Source of the DNA: Rhineura floridana
Lineage: Eukaryota > Chordata > Lepidosauria > Squamata > Rhineuridae
DNA length: 64,000 bases
Direction: 5' to 3'
NCBI RefSeq assembly: GCF_030035675.1
Contig: NC_084487.1
Span: 68,719,486-68,783,485, forward strand
Part shown: positions 25,301 through 30,879 of the stretch, in pieces
How positions within the stretch are numbered: position 1 is the first letter of the stretch
How the letters are laid out: every line of letters starts with the position of its first letter
Notes under the pieces: model-generated
The model's database searches: none
The model's input: the letters and a program-made list of their open reading frames with translations, nothing else
Told to the model about the DNA's origin: nothing
Position numbers and translations under genes: made by a program

Positions 25301-28300
25301 TGTACGCAGAACATATACGGAAAGCGGGATTGGACCAAGATGAAGGAGGTGTGAACATTGGAGGGAGAAACATTAAGATATGCAGACGATACCATACTCT
25401 TAGCAGAAACCAGTAATGATTTGAAAGGAATGCTGATGAAAGTTGAAGAGGAAAGCACAAAAGCAGGACTACAGCTGAACGTCAAGAAGACCAAAGTAAT
25501 GACAACAGAAGATTTATGTAACTTTACAGTTGACAATGAGGACATTGAACTTGTCAAGGATTTACCTCGGCACAGTCATCAACCAAAATGGAGACAATAT
25601 TCAAGAAATCAGAAGAAGGCTAGGACTGGGGAGGGCAGCTGTGAGAGAACTAGAAAAGGTCCCCAAATGCAATGATGTATCACTGAACACCAAAGTCAGG
25701 ATCATTCGGACCATGGTATTCCTGATCTCTATGTATGGATGTGAAAGTTGGACAGTGAAAAAGGCGAATAAGAGAAAAATCAACTCATTTGAAATGTGGT
25801 GCTGGAGGAGAGCTTTGCGCATACCATGGACTGCGAAAAAGACAAATAATTGGGTGTTAGAACAAATTAAACCAGAACTGTCACTAGAAGCTAAAATGAT
25901 GAAACTGAGGTTATCATACTTTGGACGCATCATGAGAAGACATGATTCACTAGAAAAGACAATAATGCTGGGGGAAACAGCAGGGAGTAGAAAAAGAGGA
26001 AGGCCAAACGAGAGATGGATTGATTCCATAAAGGAAGCCACAGACCTGAACTTACAAGATCTGAACAGGGTGGTTCATGACAGATGCTCTTGGAGGTCGC
26101 TGATTCATAGGGTTGCCATGAGTCATAGTCGACTTGAAGGCACATAACAACAACAATGTCATTAGAGAACTCACATTCAATATTTTAACTTAAGAATAAA
26201 ACTAAAATACAGACATACAGTTGTTAAATAACCAGCATTAAGCTACATAGAAACTGCTTGGATATTAAGGTTGTCATTAAGACCCTTCTTTGTGTCATCC
26301 TGTGATTTGACGTGAGGTCGTTAGACATCTGTAATAAAACCTTTATGGCATCCTTGTCTTGGAATGCTTTCCCCGGCAAGCTCACCTAGCGTAAACTCCT
26401 TTTGGGGCCAGGCTCACTCAGGCTTTTTAGTGTATGTGTATGTGCAAATCTTAATTATTTTTATCTTTCTACTTCTGTTTCCGCTTTCTTCTATTTTATT
26501 GTACTTTTATTTATTGTTAAATAAACTTAGAAACGGAAGTCTCAGAAATGGGGTCCAATCCCAACAGTCTACTGGGACTGGAACAGAGTAAACTGTGTCT
26601 GAGAGAGACTCTAAGTATGGAATATTGTGTGCTGGCAAAGACAGAGTGATCCATTTTAAATTCACTTGTTCAAAAATTTTCTTGGACATTTGTTTTTCTT
26701 AATAATGTTATTTGTTATTTAGTTTAATTTTTGTAAATTTTATTGCTTTTATTGATGTATTTTTATCCTTGTGTTTATTTTTCTTTGTAAGCTGCCTTGA
26801 GGGCCTTTGGCCAAAAGGCAGGGTATAAATAAAATTTATTGTTGTTGTTGTTGTTATAAAAATATGTTTATGGAATCTACTTTGTGAGGTTTGCCTGATA
26901 AGCAGTATAGGAACATTCAAAATAAATTAATTGTAACTACTCCCGGGCTATTTTATTTGCATAATCTTTAATATTTTAATCTCTGAATATACTGCTTTTA
27001 ATTACAGTTGAGTTTTATTCAATCATTAGACTGTGGTATTGATATAGCTTTATAAAAATAGAAGGTGTCAAGAACGCCTGGTTTGTTAAGTCTGTTAACT
27101 AAAATGTTCTGTGGCAAGGAATTGTAGGGCGAACATCTTGCCTGAATTTGGGCCTCTGGGAGGCCATGAGACTGTCCATTCTCACAACTGGACTCAGTTA
27201 ATTAGGCAGTGAGTAAGAACACCTGCTTATCAGCCTGAGACTGGTACTTCAAGGCCACAGGCCTGACAAGGTTGGTGAGGTTCGCGACCATTAGGCGTGA
27301 AAGCTCTGGAAAATTTCATCATCAGAAAGCCCCCTGATAAGGCTAATTAATTTCTGGCTGTTGCTGGCCTTTTCCCCATAAAAGTAGAACTAAGATTCTG
27401 GGTCTTTGTTCCCCAATGTTCCTTGGGGGCTACCTGTTGCTGGGGTTCCATCTGCTATCCAGGCTATACATCTCTGGGGAGATGTGGAACCATAAGGTTA
27501 CTGTAAGGTTGCTTCCTATAATATGTGAGTATAGAATAGGCTAGACAGATTTGTTATTTTTGCTTGTGCATTTTGTATTTTACCTAATCCTAGGGGCGTT
27601 TGGTTTAAGGAATTATTTTGCTACTATATTTTTTCACTTATATTTTATTTTAATAAAGCTACCTCTTTTTTACCAGTGTGTGTTTATTTCAGGGGGAATT
27701 TAGCTCTGAATCCAGCACCGTGGCCATTTAGCCACAGACTACCGTATAGTGGGTATTTTGCCTAAAGGCTCCAAGATAAGGAGTGCATCATTGGCTCTTG
27801 TCTATTGGAATCCTTGGCAGGTCTATTTCTGGCACTTTGGGTTTCCCCTTGGCCCAGAGTGGGTGACCAGGTTTAAGGGGTGGTGGCAATCAATCTATCT
27901 TGCAGGTTTGTTGTTGGTTTAACTCAGCCCTAGTAAGGGAGGCACGGGTTGTGCCTGGCCGGGATCAGTTGCCCTTGTCTTGGGAGCTGACCCTCTGGTG
28001 AGAATCCTTGAATTCTTGACAGAAGATTTAATGCTTTCTAGGCCTATTTTTTTGTCAGGATGAGAACACCCCTGTAAATACTATGCCAGTTTGGCTTGCG
28101 TTAGAAAGCTGTCACCAGCTGACTTAGACCCAGAAAGCTGTCCTTCAAGTAGAAACACTTCAGTATGAGTTAGATTTGTTTAGTTATTCCTCACCTGGTG
28201 AAACTTACTCCAAGGCAATATTAATAAATCTAAAATGTTTACTAGGGATCAGGTTTTCTTTCCAAACTTGTGCAGTAGGGCCCTGCTTTTCGGCATTCCA

Positions 28301-30163
28301 CTAATATGGCGGTTTTCCCCAGATAGTGTGTGTGTGTATGAGAGAGAGAGAGAGAGAGTGTATTGGGACTGGGGCTGTTGCTGTTGTTCCTTTGTACCCA
28401 GCTTCTTTGTCTTCCCCTCCCTCCTCTTCCCCTCCCTCCTCTTCACCTTTAGTGTTTTCTGTTTTTTGGTTGGGTTGTGGGTGGTTATTTTCAGTTGGTG
28501 TCCCCCCCTTTTTTTCCTTCTACCCGGCTGTTTCTCTGCCTGTCCTCATTTTGGGGGACAGCGGAGGCTGCTACTGCTGCCTCTGGGAACAGTGGAGGCT
28601 GTTTCCTTGCCTGCCCTCCTCGTTTTTGGGGTCGGCAGAGGTTGCTACAGCTGCCTTTGCTTTAGCAGCAGCGCCCCCCTCTGTCCTTAGCTGGTTGAAG
28701 CGGCGAGTCAGAAGCTCGCAGCGGCGACTCTGTCTTGCGCCTACTTTATGAGGTGCTGCTTCTGATCTCCCCCTGCTGGGCGCTTGGCGGTGGCTCCTCC
28801 TCTGCGGTTCGCTACTGCGGTCGTTGGAGCTTGCCGGCTACTGAAGCAGAGCTCACGGAGGCAGCTCTCTTCTTTCTCAGCAGCGGCTCCTTTCTCCACG
28901 GCTCGCTACTGCGGCCATTGGGAGCTTGCTGGCTACTGAGGCAGAGCTTGCAGAGGCGGCTCTCTCTGGAGCTCGTGGTAGCAGCTCCCTTTCTTTCACT
29001 CCTGGCGGCAGTGTCTGTGGGGGTGGTTGTCTGTTGCCACTTCCCCCCACCCAGCTGGACTTGGTTTAGTAGCTGCTTTTTCCAGCCACTTGGCTCCGAG
29101 AGAGAGAAACGCTGTGCTGCCTTCTCCCCTCACTGCTACTGTGCACAGCATGCGCCATCTCTTGCAGCCACAATGACACTCTGTTGATAGTTTTAATGGA
29201 GCTTGGCAGATCACATGTTCCCTGGCCAGAAGAGGTGGAGACTTGGAAGGTGGGGGGGTTGAGGGTGTCCCAGCTCCACACACATTTCGTACATGCCCAG
29301 CTCCTCACTCGGGCAGCCTTCATCAAGCTGCTGGAGCTGGACGCGGTGGTGCAAGAAGAAATGGGAGGAAGAAAAATTCAATAAGGAGTACAGTAGGACC
29401 CTGCTTTTCAGCGATTTTTGCTTTTCGGCAGGGGTCTGGAACCTAACCCACCATATGAGTGGGGCCCTACTGTATTAGCTTTTGCAACAGTGCTACAAAT
29501 TAAGCATGTTTAGTTCAAAGTAAGTTCCATCTGAGTTCATGTCAAAGTTTATTTCCAAGTAAGTGTGCATAAGATTGAAACATTAATTTGGATTTTGTTG
29601 GAAACTTTCAAAAGCTGACATACTTTGCAAAGTGCCTCCTGTGTAATGTAAGATAACATTGTATATCTAGAAATACCTGTAATTTGAAAGCTGTAATTTC
29701 TGGGGTGATGGCCTTAATGCTATTGTACTACTAAACTTTTCTTTCTCTCTCCTCCCCCCCCCCAGTATGATGAAGAGGGTGAGGAGGCCGATGATGAGGT
29801 GAGTTTCATTTCATGGTGGAGTCCCTTAGACGTATACGAATATGCAATATTCCAATTTAGGGTTGACTGATTTTAGTTGTAAAACATAGTATGAAGGTGC
29901 TAATGAATACTGGAATATCAGGCTCTCACCTTTTCTGTACATGACACTAAGTATACTTCCTGTGTATTTTTCAGGAAGGGGAAGAAGAAGCAGATGAAGA
30001 AAATGATCCAGATTATGACCCCAAGGTAAATTATCAATGTGTGTGTTTGAAGGAATCATCTGCAATCTACAAAGTCCTGTAGCAGAACTGTGGTCTTCAC
30101 ACTAATGTGTGTGTTTTTCTTCAACAGAAGGATCAAAACCCAGCAGAATGCAAGCAGCAGTGA
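1311..30163 (+). CDS. NAP1L1: Nucleosome assembly protein 1-like 1 (14 coding exons)
   Basis: NAP1L1 is a histone H2A-H2B chaperone that shuttles between nucleus and cytoplasm and assembles nucleosomes. Joining 1311-1327, 4116-4204, 4865-4967, 16371-16512, 16702-16782, 18126-18254, 19638-19709, 20510-20649, 21773-21918, 22015-22034, 22804-22926, 29766-29798, 29975-30025 and 30128-30163 gives 1182 nt in one open frame, 393 aa (human about 391). Order: acidic N-terminus (about 18-32), long dimerisation helix (about 75-125), conserved NAP core with GIPEFWLTVFKNVDLLSDMV (about 165-185), basic nuclear-localisation-like KKKQKHKGR (275-283), acidic tail (349-380) and a CKQQ C-terminus, which in mammals is farnesylated. 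The start is the ATG of MADIDN, known for the family. All borders are GT-AG. The paralogue NAP1L4 is excluded by the tail PAECKQQ. The promoter and exon 1 are outside the window. Confidence 0.97.
1328..2255. other. NAP1L1 intron, no feature seen
   Basis: This is AT-rich intronic DNA with no open frame of note and no repeat I recognise. Confidence 0.5.
2256..2440 (+). mobile_element. LINE 3' tail (CR1/L2-like)
   Basis: A 3'-end signature reading GTCGCCCAGAGTGGCTGG, then a GGGCGACTAATAAAT run into AATT-rich repeats, is the usual end of reptile CR1/L2-type LINEs. Only the last part is present, so the copy is strongly 5'-truncated. The exact clade is unsure. Confidence 0.55.
2634..3050. repeat. 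GC-rich insert of unknown family
   Basis: This is a sharp island of GC-rich sequence inside an AT-rich intron. It contains pieces such as GGCAGGTGCTTAAATACACC that resemble the arm sequences of the fold-back element at 41947-42163. It is probably an old non-autonomous DNA element. No coding role is apparent. Confidence 0.35.
3051..4115. other. NAP1L1 intron, no feature seen
   Basis: AT-rich intronic sequence ends at the TTTTAACAG acceptor. I see no gene or clear repeat. Confidence 0.5.
4116..4204 (+). CDS. NAP1L1: NAP1L1 coding exon 2
   Basis: It encodes residues 6-35, including the acidic run MEDVEEVEEEETGED that starts the N-terminal acidic tract. Acceptor TTTTAACAG, donor GTAAGG. It enters in phase 2 and leaves one base of the next codon. 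Confidence 0.96.
4205..4864. other. NAP1L1 intron with a decayed short repeat
   Basis: This is unique AT-rich intron except for about 4455-4535, where a sequence of the type ATCCTAAGCATGTTTATT plus GTGCATAGGATTGCTGCC matches a short inverted repeat found many times in this window (also near 9095, 29500, 42504, 48060, 53820, 54405, 59225). Confidence 0.45.
4865..4967 (+). CDS. NAP1L1: NAP1L1 coding exon 3
   Basis: It encodes residues 36-69 with the conserved stretch RQLTVQMMQNPQILAALQER, then LDGLVGTPTGYIE. The donor is GTAGAC, weaker than the others. The exon ends two bases into the serine codon. Confidence 0.96.
4968..7924. other. NAP1L1 intron 4, left part
   Basis: This is the left part of an 11.4-kb intron. 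Most of it is unique AT-rich sequence. A decayed copy of the palindromic ACTACAA/TTGTAGTCC short repeat lies at about 7046-7125. From about 7150 to 7500 the base use changes and a perfect hairpin occurs at 7211-7237. The 151-codon frame at 7235-7690 shows no recognisable domain. Confidence 0.5.
7211..7237. repeat. Perfect 12-bp palindrome with 3-bp loop
   Basis: CACCTGATGTCA at 7211-7222 is followed by TTA and its exact reverse complement at 7226-7237. It probably belongs to a decayed transposable element rather than to a regulatory site. Confidence 0.8.
7925..8660 (-). mobile_element. L2-clade LINE remnants
   Basis: The left part (7925-8150) matches, in decayed form, the 3' region of the better L2 copy at 51603-53030 (a CTTACAG stretch, then wording like CCTGGTGCCAGAATGATA). 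Reading 8150-8660 on the minus strand gives LGDFNIHANAPSCRTSLL, the catalytic-core motif of the APE-type endonuclease of L2/CR1-group LINEs. It is broken and missing the RT region between the two parts. It is a plain LINE fossil in an intron. Confidence 0.65.
8661..10438. other. NAP1L1 intron, mostly unique
   Basis: This is AT-rich intron. Short decayed repeats are seen near 9095-9185 and 10235-10270 (ends of common inverted-repeat elements), and a GTGGTGACCCCCCT-type piece lies near 9238. No gene is apparent. Confidence 0.45.
10456..12399 (+). mobile_element. Half-L1 (HAL1-like) non-autonomous LINE
   Basis: A 1944-bp element is flanked by a perfect 17-bp target-site duplication, GAGACATCAGTAGCCAT, at 10439-10455 and 12400-12416. 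It has a 5' leader of about 820 bp, an L1-type ORF1 (11280-11882), and then jumps near 11980 directly to the last roughly 80 codons of L1 ORF2 plus a 3' UTR. The endonuclease and reverse transcriptase are absent. The last about 350 bp resembles the end of the L1 copy at 54820-56186, including the shared string GATCTGCGACAAATCGGAAG, so that lineage probably supplied the machinery. The tail is A-rich (GATAAAAAA). The intact duplication argues for a fairly recent insertion. The structure parallels mammalian HAL1 elements. Confidence 0.85.
11280..11882 (+). CDS. L1-type ORF1 protein of the half-L1 element
   Basis: A 200-codon open frame starts at ATG 11280. Residues about 22-66 (MDEIKITKQELGQSRQEVAT onward) are a charged heptad-rich coiled coil. 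An in-frame 84-nt duplication follows (11523-11606 and 11607-11690), repeating the pattern QxLEIGxDxxxVELEKxLxF. The RNA-binding part begins near KDYCLEFGVVPGEIDEDIRD and includes IEKIYRINSRYVTMEKL. A TAG at 11880-11882 ends it. The same frame stays open for about 50 further codons that resemble L1 ORF1, so the stop looks secondary and the family protein would be longer. ORF1 proteins are nucleic-acid chaperones of the L1 RNP. Confidence 0.75.
   Translation: MTIKKVAETLDVPLEGFSPLDMFQKIMDEIKITKQELGQSRQEVATEFGKVKQELKEIKDYMRKEADGQAIEYEKEIKGKEQILEIGSDISNVELEKDLDFMAKIEGRMQVLEIGTDLLSVELEKYLEFVDPGDKDYCLEFGVVPGEIDEDIRDKAINVSVEFLDWNDLMELEIEKIYRINSRYVTMEKLSRDVLVHFVN
12479..12600 (-). mobile_element. CR1 LINE 3' end
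   Basis: On the + strand it reads TCATAGAATAATAGAGTTAG, then GGGGCCAATGAGGCCATTG and GAGTCCAACCCCATGCTCA, the antisense of the sauropsid CR1 3' end. It is severely 5'-truncated and sits close to the half-L1 element. Confidence 0.8.
12760..13348 (-). mobile_element. Solo LTR of an ERV-like element (fossil)
   Basis: A 589-bp block begins TGTCG and ends TGACA on the + strand and is flanked by a perfect 5-bp repeat GGTGT (12755-12759 and 13349-13353). Read on the minus strand, it has a TATA-like TATAAGGAAAGG box and an AATAAAGAC poly(A) signal, giving U3-R-U5 order. No internal region, primer-binding site or partner LTR is present, so it is a solo LTR left by recombination. The U3 carries an acidic open frame (see the finding). 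The clean flanking repeat suggests moderate age. The family within ERV/LTR elements is not determined. Confidence 0.75.
13354..16370. other. NAP1L1 intron 4, right part
   Basis: This is unique AT-rich intron with pyrimidine-rich stretches at about 15380-15770. No repeat family is recognised with confidence and no gene is seen. It ends in TTTTCTCTCTCAG, a strong polypyrimidine acceptor. Confidence 0.5.
16371..16512 (+). CDS. NAP1L1: NAP1L1 coding exon 4
   Basis: It encodes residues 70-117: LPKVVKRRVNALKNLQVKC, then AQIEAKFYEEVHELERKYA and ALYQPLFDK. This is the long amphipathic helix through which NAP proteins dimerise. The exon ends in phase 0 with donor GTAATC. Confidence 0.97.
16702..16782 (+). 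CDS. NAP1L1: NAP1L1 coding exon 5
   Basis: It encodes residues 118-144: RSEIINAVYEPTEEECEWK, then TDIEEEIS. Both borders are phase 0, so skipping it would keep frame. The donor is GTGAGT. Confidence 0.96.
16925..17277. repeat. Decayed element with repeated ACCATGGTTT motifs
   Basis: Palindromic words such as AAACCATGGTTTG, ACCATGGGTTGTAACCATGG and CTATGGTTTAG recur within about 350 bp. The same kind of wording fills the 8-bp-duplicated element at 49483-49719, so this is probably a related hAT-like non-autonomous element. It is degraded, with no boundaries found. Confidence 0.45.
17278..18075 (+). repeat. Exact 399-bp tandem duplication
   Basis: Copy 1 is 17278-17676 and copy 2 is 17677-18075. 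Every line I compared is identical at an offset of 399. The right copy ends 50 bp before the coding exon at 18126. The unit ends in ATCTCTTGGTTA. It contains part of the ACCATGG-type repeat. Either it is a very young duplication or an assembly artefact from two haplotypes. Confidence 0.9.
18126..18254 (+). CDS. NAP1L1: NAP1L1 coding exon 6
   Basis: It encodes residues 145-187: a charged loop EEMKEKAKLEEEKKDEEKDD, then PKGIPEFWLTVFKNVDLLSD and MVQ, the most conserved part of the NAP core. Phase 0 on both sides. The acceptor TTTTAACAAG has a weak polypyrimidine tract that follows the 399-bp duplication. Confidence 0.97.
18425..18760 (-). mobile_element. Old CR1-family LINE fragment
   Basis: The + strand reads, in decayed form, the same words as the CR1 copy at 23600-24118 (GGATCAG, CTGGTCCAG, GCATACTTCCTCTGAATGTG), so it is an antisense CR1-type 3' region. 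It is more diverged than the others and therefore older. Confidence 0.6.
19090..19590. repeat. Fold-back element with exact 20-bp inverted arms
   Basis: CAGCTGAGCTGGCTGGGTCC at 19157-19176 is repeated as its exact reverse complement at 19226-19245, 49 bp apart, within a GC-rich island. Outer ends also look inverted (CCAACT-type words near 19106 and AGTTGGATTG near 19575). It is probably a non-autonomous DNA transposon. No coding frame is present. Confidence 0.6.
19638..19709 (+). CDS. NAP1L1: NAP1L1 coding exon 7
   Basis: It encodes residues 188-211: EHDEPILKHLKDIKVKFSEA, then GQPM, in the NAP core. Phase 0 on both sides. Acceptor TTATTTGTAG, donor GTAAGT. Confidence 0.97.
20211..20346. mobile_element. 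Decayed 138-bp-type hAT-like MITE
   Basis: GTAGCCTTCCTCAAC on the left and GTTGAAGGCTGG on the right, with GAGTTGGAGTCCAAA between, match the layout of the two intact palindromic copies at 38763 and 51196. It is strongly diverged, and no flanking duplication is clear. Confidence 0.55.
20510..20649 (+). CDS. NAP1L1: NAP1L1 coding exon 8
   Basis: It encodes residues 212-257: TFTLEFHFEPNEYFTNELLT, then KTYRMRSEPDDSDPFSFDGP and EIMGCTG, part of the histone-binding earmuff-shaped NAP fold. It leaves two bases of a glycine codon. Donor GTAAGT. Confidence 0.97.
20650..21539. other. NAP1L1 intron, no gene
   Basis: AT-rich intron. The part from about 21140 may belong to the Tc1-like element whose right end lies at 21545-21572, but no left terminal repeat was found. 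Confidence 0.45.
21540..21572. mobile_element. Orphan Tc1-type terminal inverted repeat
   Basis: GGGTCTGATTACTTTTGCAA followed by GGCACTG and then TA is the antisense of the Tc1-family end (CAGTGCCTTGCAAAAGTA and so on). Only one end is seen, so the element is truncated or its other end has decayed. Confidence 0.6.
21773..21918 (+). CDS. NAP1L1: NAP1L1 coding exon 9
   Basis: It encodes residues 258-306: GCQIDWKKGKNVTLKTI, then KKKQKHKGRGTVRTVTK and TVSNDSFFNFFSPPE. It holds the basic KKKQKHKGR cluster that serves as nuclear-localisation signal in NAP1 proteins. It leaves one base. Donor GTAAAT. Confidence 0.97.
22015..22034 (+). CDS. NAP1L1: NAP1L1 coding exon 10 (20-nt microexon)
   Basis: TTTACAG acceptor, 20 coding bases, then GTAAGT. 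With the previous G it encodes VPESGDL (residues 307-313). It restores phase 0 before the next exon, so it is needed for the frame; skipping it would shift the C-terminal half. Confidence 0.94.
22035..22803. other. NAP1L1 intron, no feature seen
   Basis: Unique AT-rich intron without a recognisable repeat or gene. Confidence 0.5.
22804..22926 (+). CDS. NAP1L1: NAP1L1 coding exon 11
   Basis: It encodes residues 314-354: DDDAEAILAADFEIGHFLRE, then RIVPRSVLYFTGEAIEDDDD and D. It completes the NAP fold and starts the acidic tail. The GAT repeat at its end runs up to the GTAAGT donor. Confidence 0.97.
22927..23589. other. NAP1L1 intron 12, left part
   Basis: Unique AT-rich sequence; nothing recognised. 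Confidence 0.5.
23600..24118 (-). mobile_element. CR1 LINE fragment cut by an RTE insertion
   Basis: The + strand reads the antisense of a CR1 3' region, from CCTGCTGGATCAGGCCATCT through TGGTGGCCATTGCCACATCT to CCTCATAGGGAAGTTGCTCC. It stops where the RTE LINE begins, at about 24119, and does not resume after 26155. Confidence 0.75.
24119..26155 (+). mobile_element. RTE (BovB-like) LINE, 5'-truncated
   Basis: The copy carries the RT and C-terminal part of an RTE-clade ORF very like BovB: LVDREPEELWTEV near 24170, KSPGIDGIPIELLQ, IQAGFRKGRGTRDHIANIRW, FIDYSKAFDCVDHEKLW, RQGCILSPYLFNLYAEHI, the catalytic RYADDT at about 25376-25393, and ESWTVKKANKRKINSFEMWC. The apurinic endonuclease is missing (5' truncation). 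The frame is interrupted by a TGA at 24546-24548 and shifts near 24880, 25375 and 25545, so it is dead. It ends at 26147 in a TAA and an ACAACAACA tail. It sits in the same orientation as NAP1L1 within a 6.8-kb intron. Confidence 0.9.
26200..26860 (+). mobile_element. LINE 3' tails, AT-rich
   Basis: The segment from about 26700 to 26857 reads TTTGTAAGCTGCCTTGAGGG, then AAAAGGCAGGGTATAAATAA ending in a TTG-repeat, the usual 3' end of reptile CR1/L2-type LINEs. The part to its left is AT-rich and not assignable. Confidence 0.5.
27066..28021 (+). mobile_element. Solo LTR of an ERV-like element (fossil)
   Basis: A 956-bp block opens with TGTCAAGAA and closes with TTCTTGACA, an exact 9-bp inverted end pair of the TG...CA type. 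It is flanked by near-identical 5-bp repeats (GAAGG at 27061-27065, GAAGA at 28022-28026). Inside are a TATA-like CCATAAAAG near 27376 and AATAAA at 27652, in the order expected of an LTR. No internal coding region or second LTR is present, so it is solo. The family is not identified and age looks moderate. Confidence 0.7.
28325..28360. repeat. GT/GA microsatellite
   Basis: A GT repeat passes directly into a GA repeat. Confidence 0.95.
28793..28988. repeat. 94-bp imperfect tandem duplication
   Basis: Two adjacent units share GCTACTGCGG, GGAGCTTGC, GGCTACTGA and GGCAGAGCT words at an offset of 93-94 bp (for example 28811 and 28905). They lie within the GC-rich cargo of the element at 28273-29472. 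Confidence 0.75.
29766..29798 (+). CDS. NAP1L1: NAP1L1 coding exon 12
   Basis: It encodes YDEEGEEADDE (residues 355-365) of the acidic tail. The acceptor follows a run of C residues ending CCCAG; the donor is GTGAGT. Phase 0 on both sides, so it is a possible in-frame cassette. Confidence 0.95.
29975..30025 (+). CDS. NAP1L1: NAP1L1 coding exon 13
   Basis: It encodes EGEEEADEENDPDYDPK (residues 366-382), the end of the acidic tail. Acceptor TTTTTCAG, donor GTAAAT, phase 0 on both sides. Confidence 0.96.
30128..30163 (+). CDS. NAP1L1: NAP1L1 terminal coding exon
   Basis: It encodes KDQNPAECKQQ then TGA. The CKQQ ending is the CAAX-like box that is farnesylated and trimmed in mammalian NAP1L1. 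In mammals, splice variants alter this end; here only this form can be read directly. Confidence 0.96.
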   Translation, partial: KDQNPAECKQQ

Positions 30164-30825
30164 AACAGTGTGTATGTGGCCTTGAGGATAATCTGCACTG
30201 TAATAGCCTAAACACAACTATTAGTTACTTACAGCCTTATGTTTTGTATCTTGGTAGAATTAAGTAAACTATTTGTTAAAACAAACTGACAGAACCAGTT
30301 TAAAATGTAGGTTCCTTGTACCTAGCATTTTAATAGTACTTTTCTGCCAATATGTAGAATGCAGTAAATCCCTAAAGCATGAATAGTTAATTCATTGCTA
30401 TATATAGTTTGGTTCTTGTGAAGTCTGTTGTCATGTAGCTATTAGACTGCAGCTGTGAAGATATCAGAACTGTTGACAGAGACCAATCTTTGTTTAGAAA
30501 AGATATTTCCTGAAGAACCAACCAAAGTATTTTTCAGCCCAGTAGTTTCAATGGGTTTAAGTCTGCTTGCACTAGCTGTGCCTTCATTACTTTGTTATAG
30601 AAATGGCAGTGACTCGTACTAATTAGGAGATGAATGCATTTTTGAATTTGATTACTTCCATATATGTTAATTTTCATCAAGACCACATTGAACATTCATA
30701 ACTGTCTGCTTGTTCATGCTTTAGGTTTTTGTATTTTGTGACAGTGACCTACAGGAAAACTAGAGACATCATATTAAGGTTGTTTACCACTGGGGTGTGA
30801 ATAAACCTAGTATTTTCAGAAATTA
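30164..30825 (+). other. NAP1L1: NAP1L1 3' UTR (first poly(A) site)
   Basis: About 640 nt of AT-rich sequence without TE signatures run from the stop codon to a canonical AATAAA. Longer forms with distal sites cannot be excluded. Confidence 0.7.
30800..30805 (+). terminator. NAP1L1 polyadenylation signal AATAAA
   Basis: AATAAA is followed within about 20-40 bases by the GT-rich TTAGTTGTGTGCCTGTGT, the expected cleavage context. It is the first good site after the stop codon. Confidence 0.75.
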
Positions 30826-30879
30826 GTTGTGTGCCTGTGTACGTTTTTTAAAAATGTTATAAGCATAATTGCTGTAGCC

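Larger units (their letters stand above)
28273..29472. mobile_element. Inverted-repeat DNA element with GC-rich cargo
   Basis: The left end, CAGTAGGGCCCTGCTTTTCG at 28273, and the right end (GGGGCCCTACTG at 29461-29472, then TA) correspond to the two different ends of the TA-flanked MITEs at 53079 and 53959, in opposite orientation. Between them lies about 1.1 kb of GC-rich sequence unlike its neighbours, with a GT/GA microsatellite (28325-28360) and a 94-bp imperfect tandem duplication. No transposase motif is recognised. The last 82 bp (29391-29472, CAGTAGGACC...CCTACTG between TA and TA) could also be a separate mini-copy. Pogo/Tigger-like ends are suggested by the CAGTA start and TA target. 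Confidence 0.6.

Noticed and set aside
28235-29187. Several 140-150-codon frames in GC-rich DNA
   Set aside because: They are low-complexity, overlap in different frames, and lie inside the inverted-repeat element.
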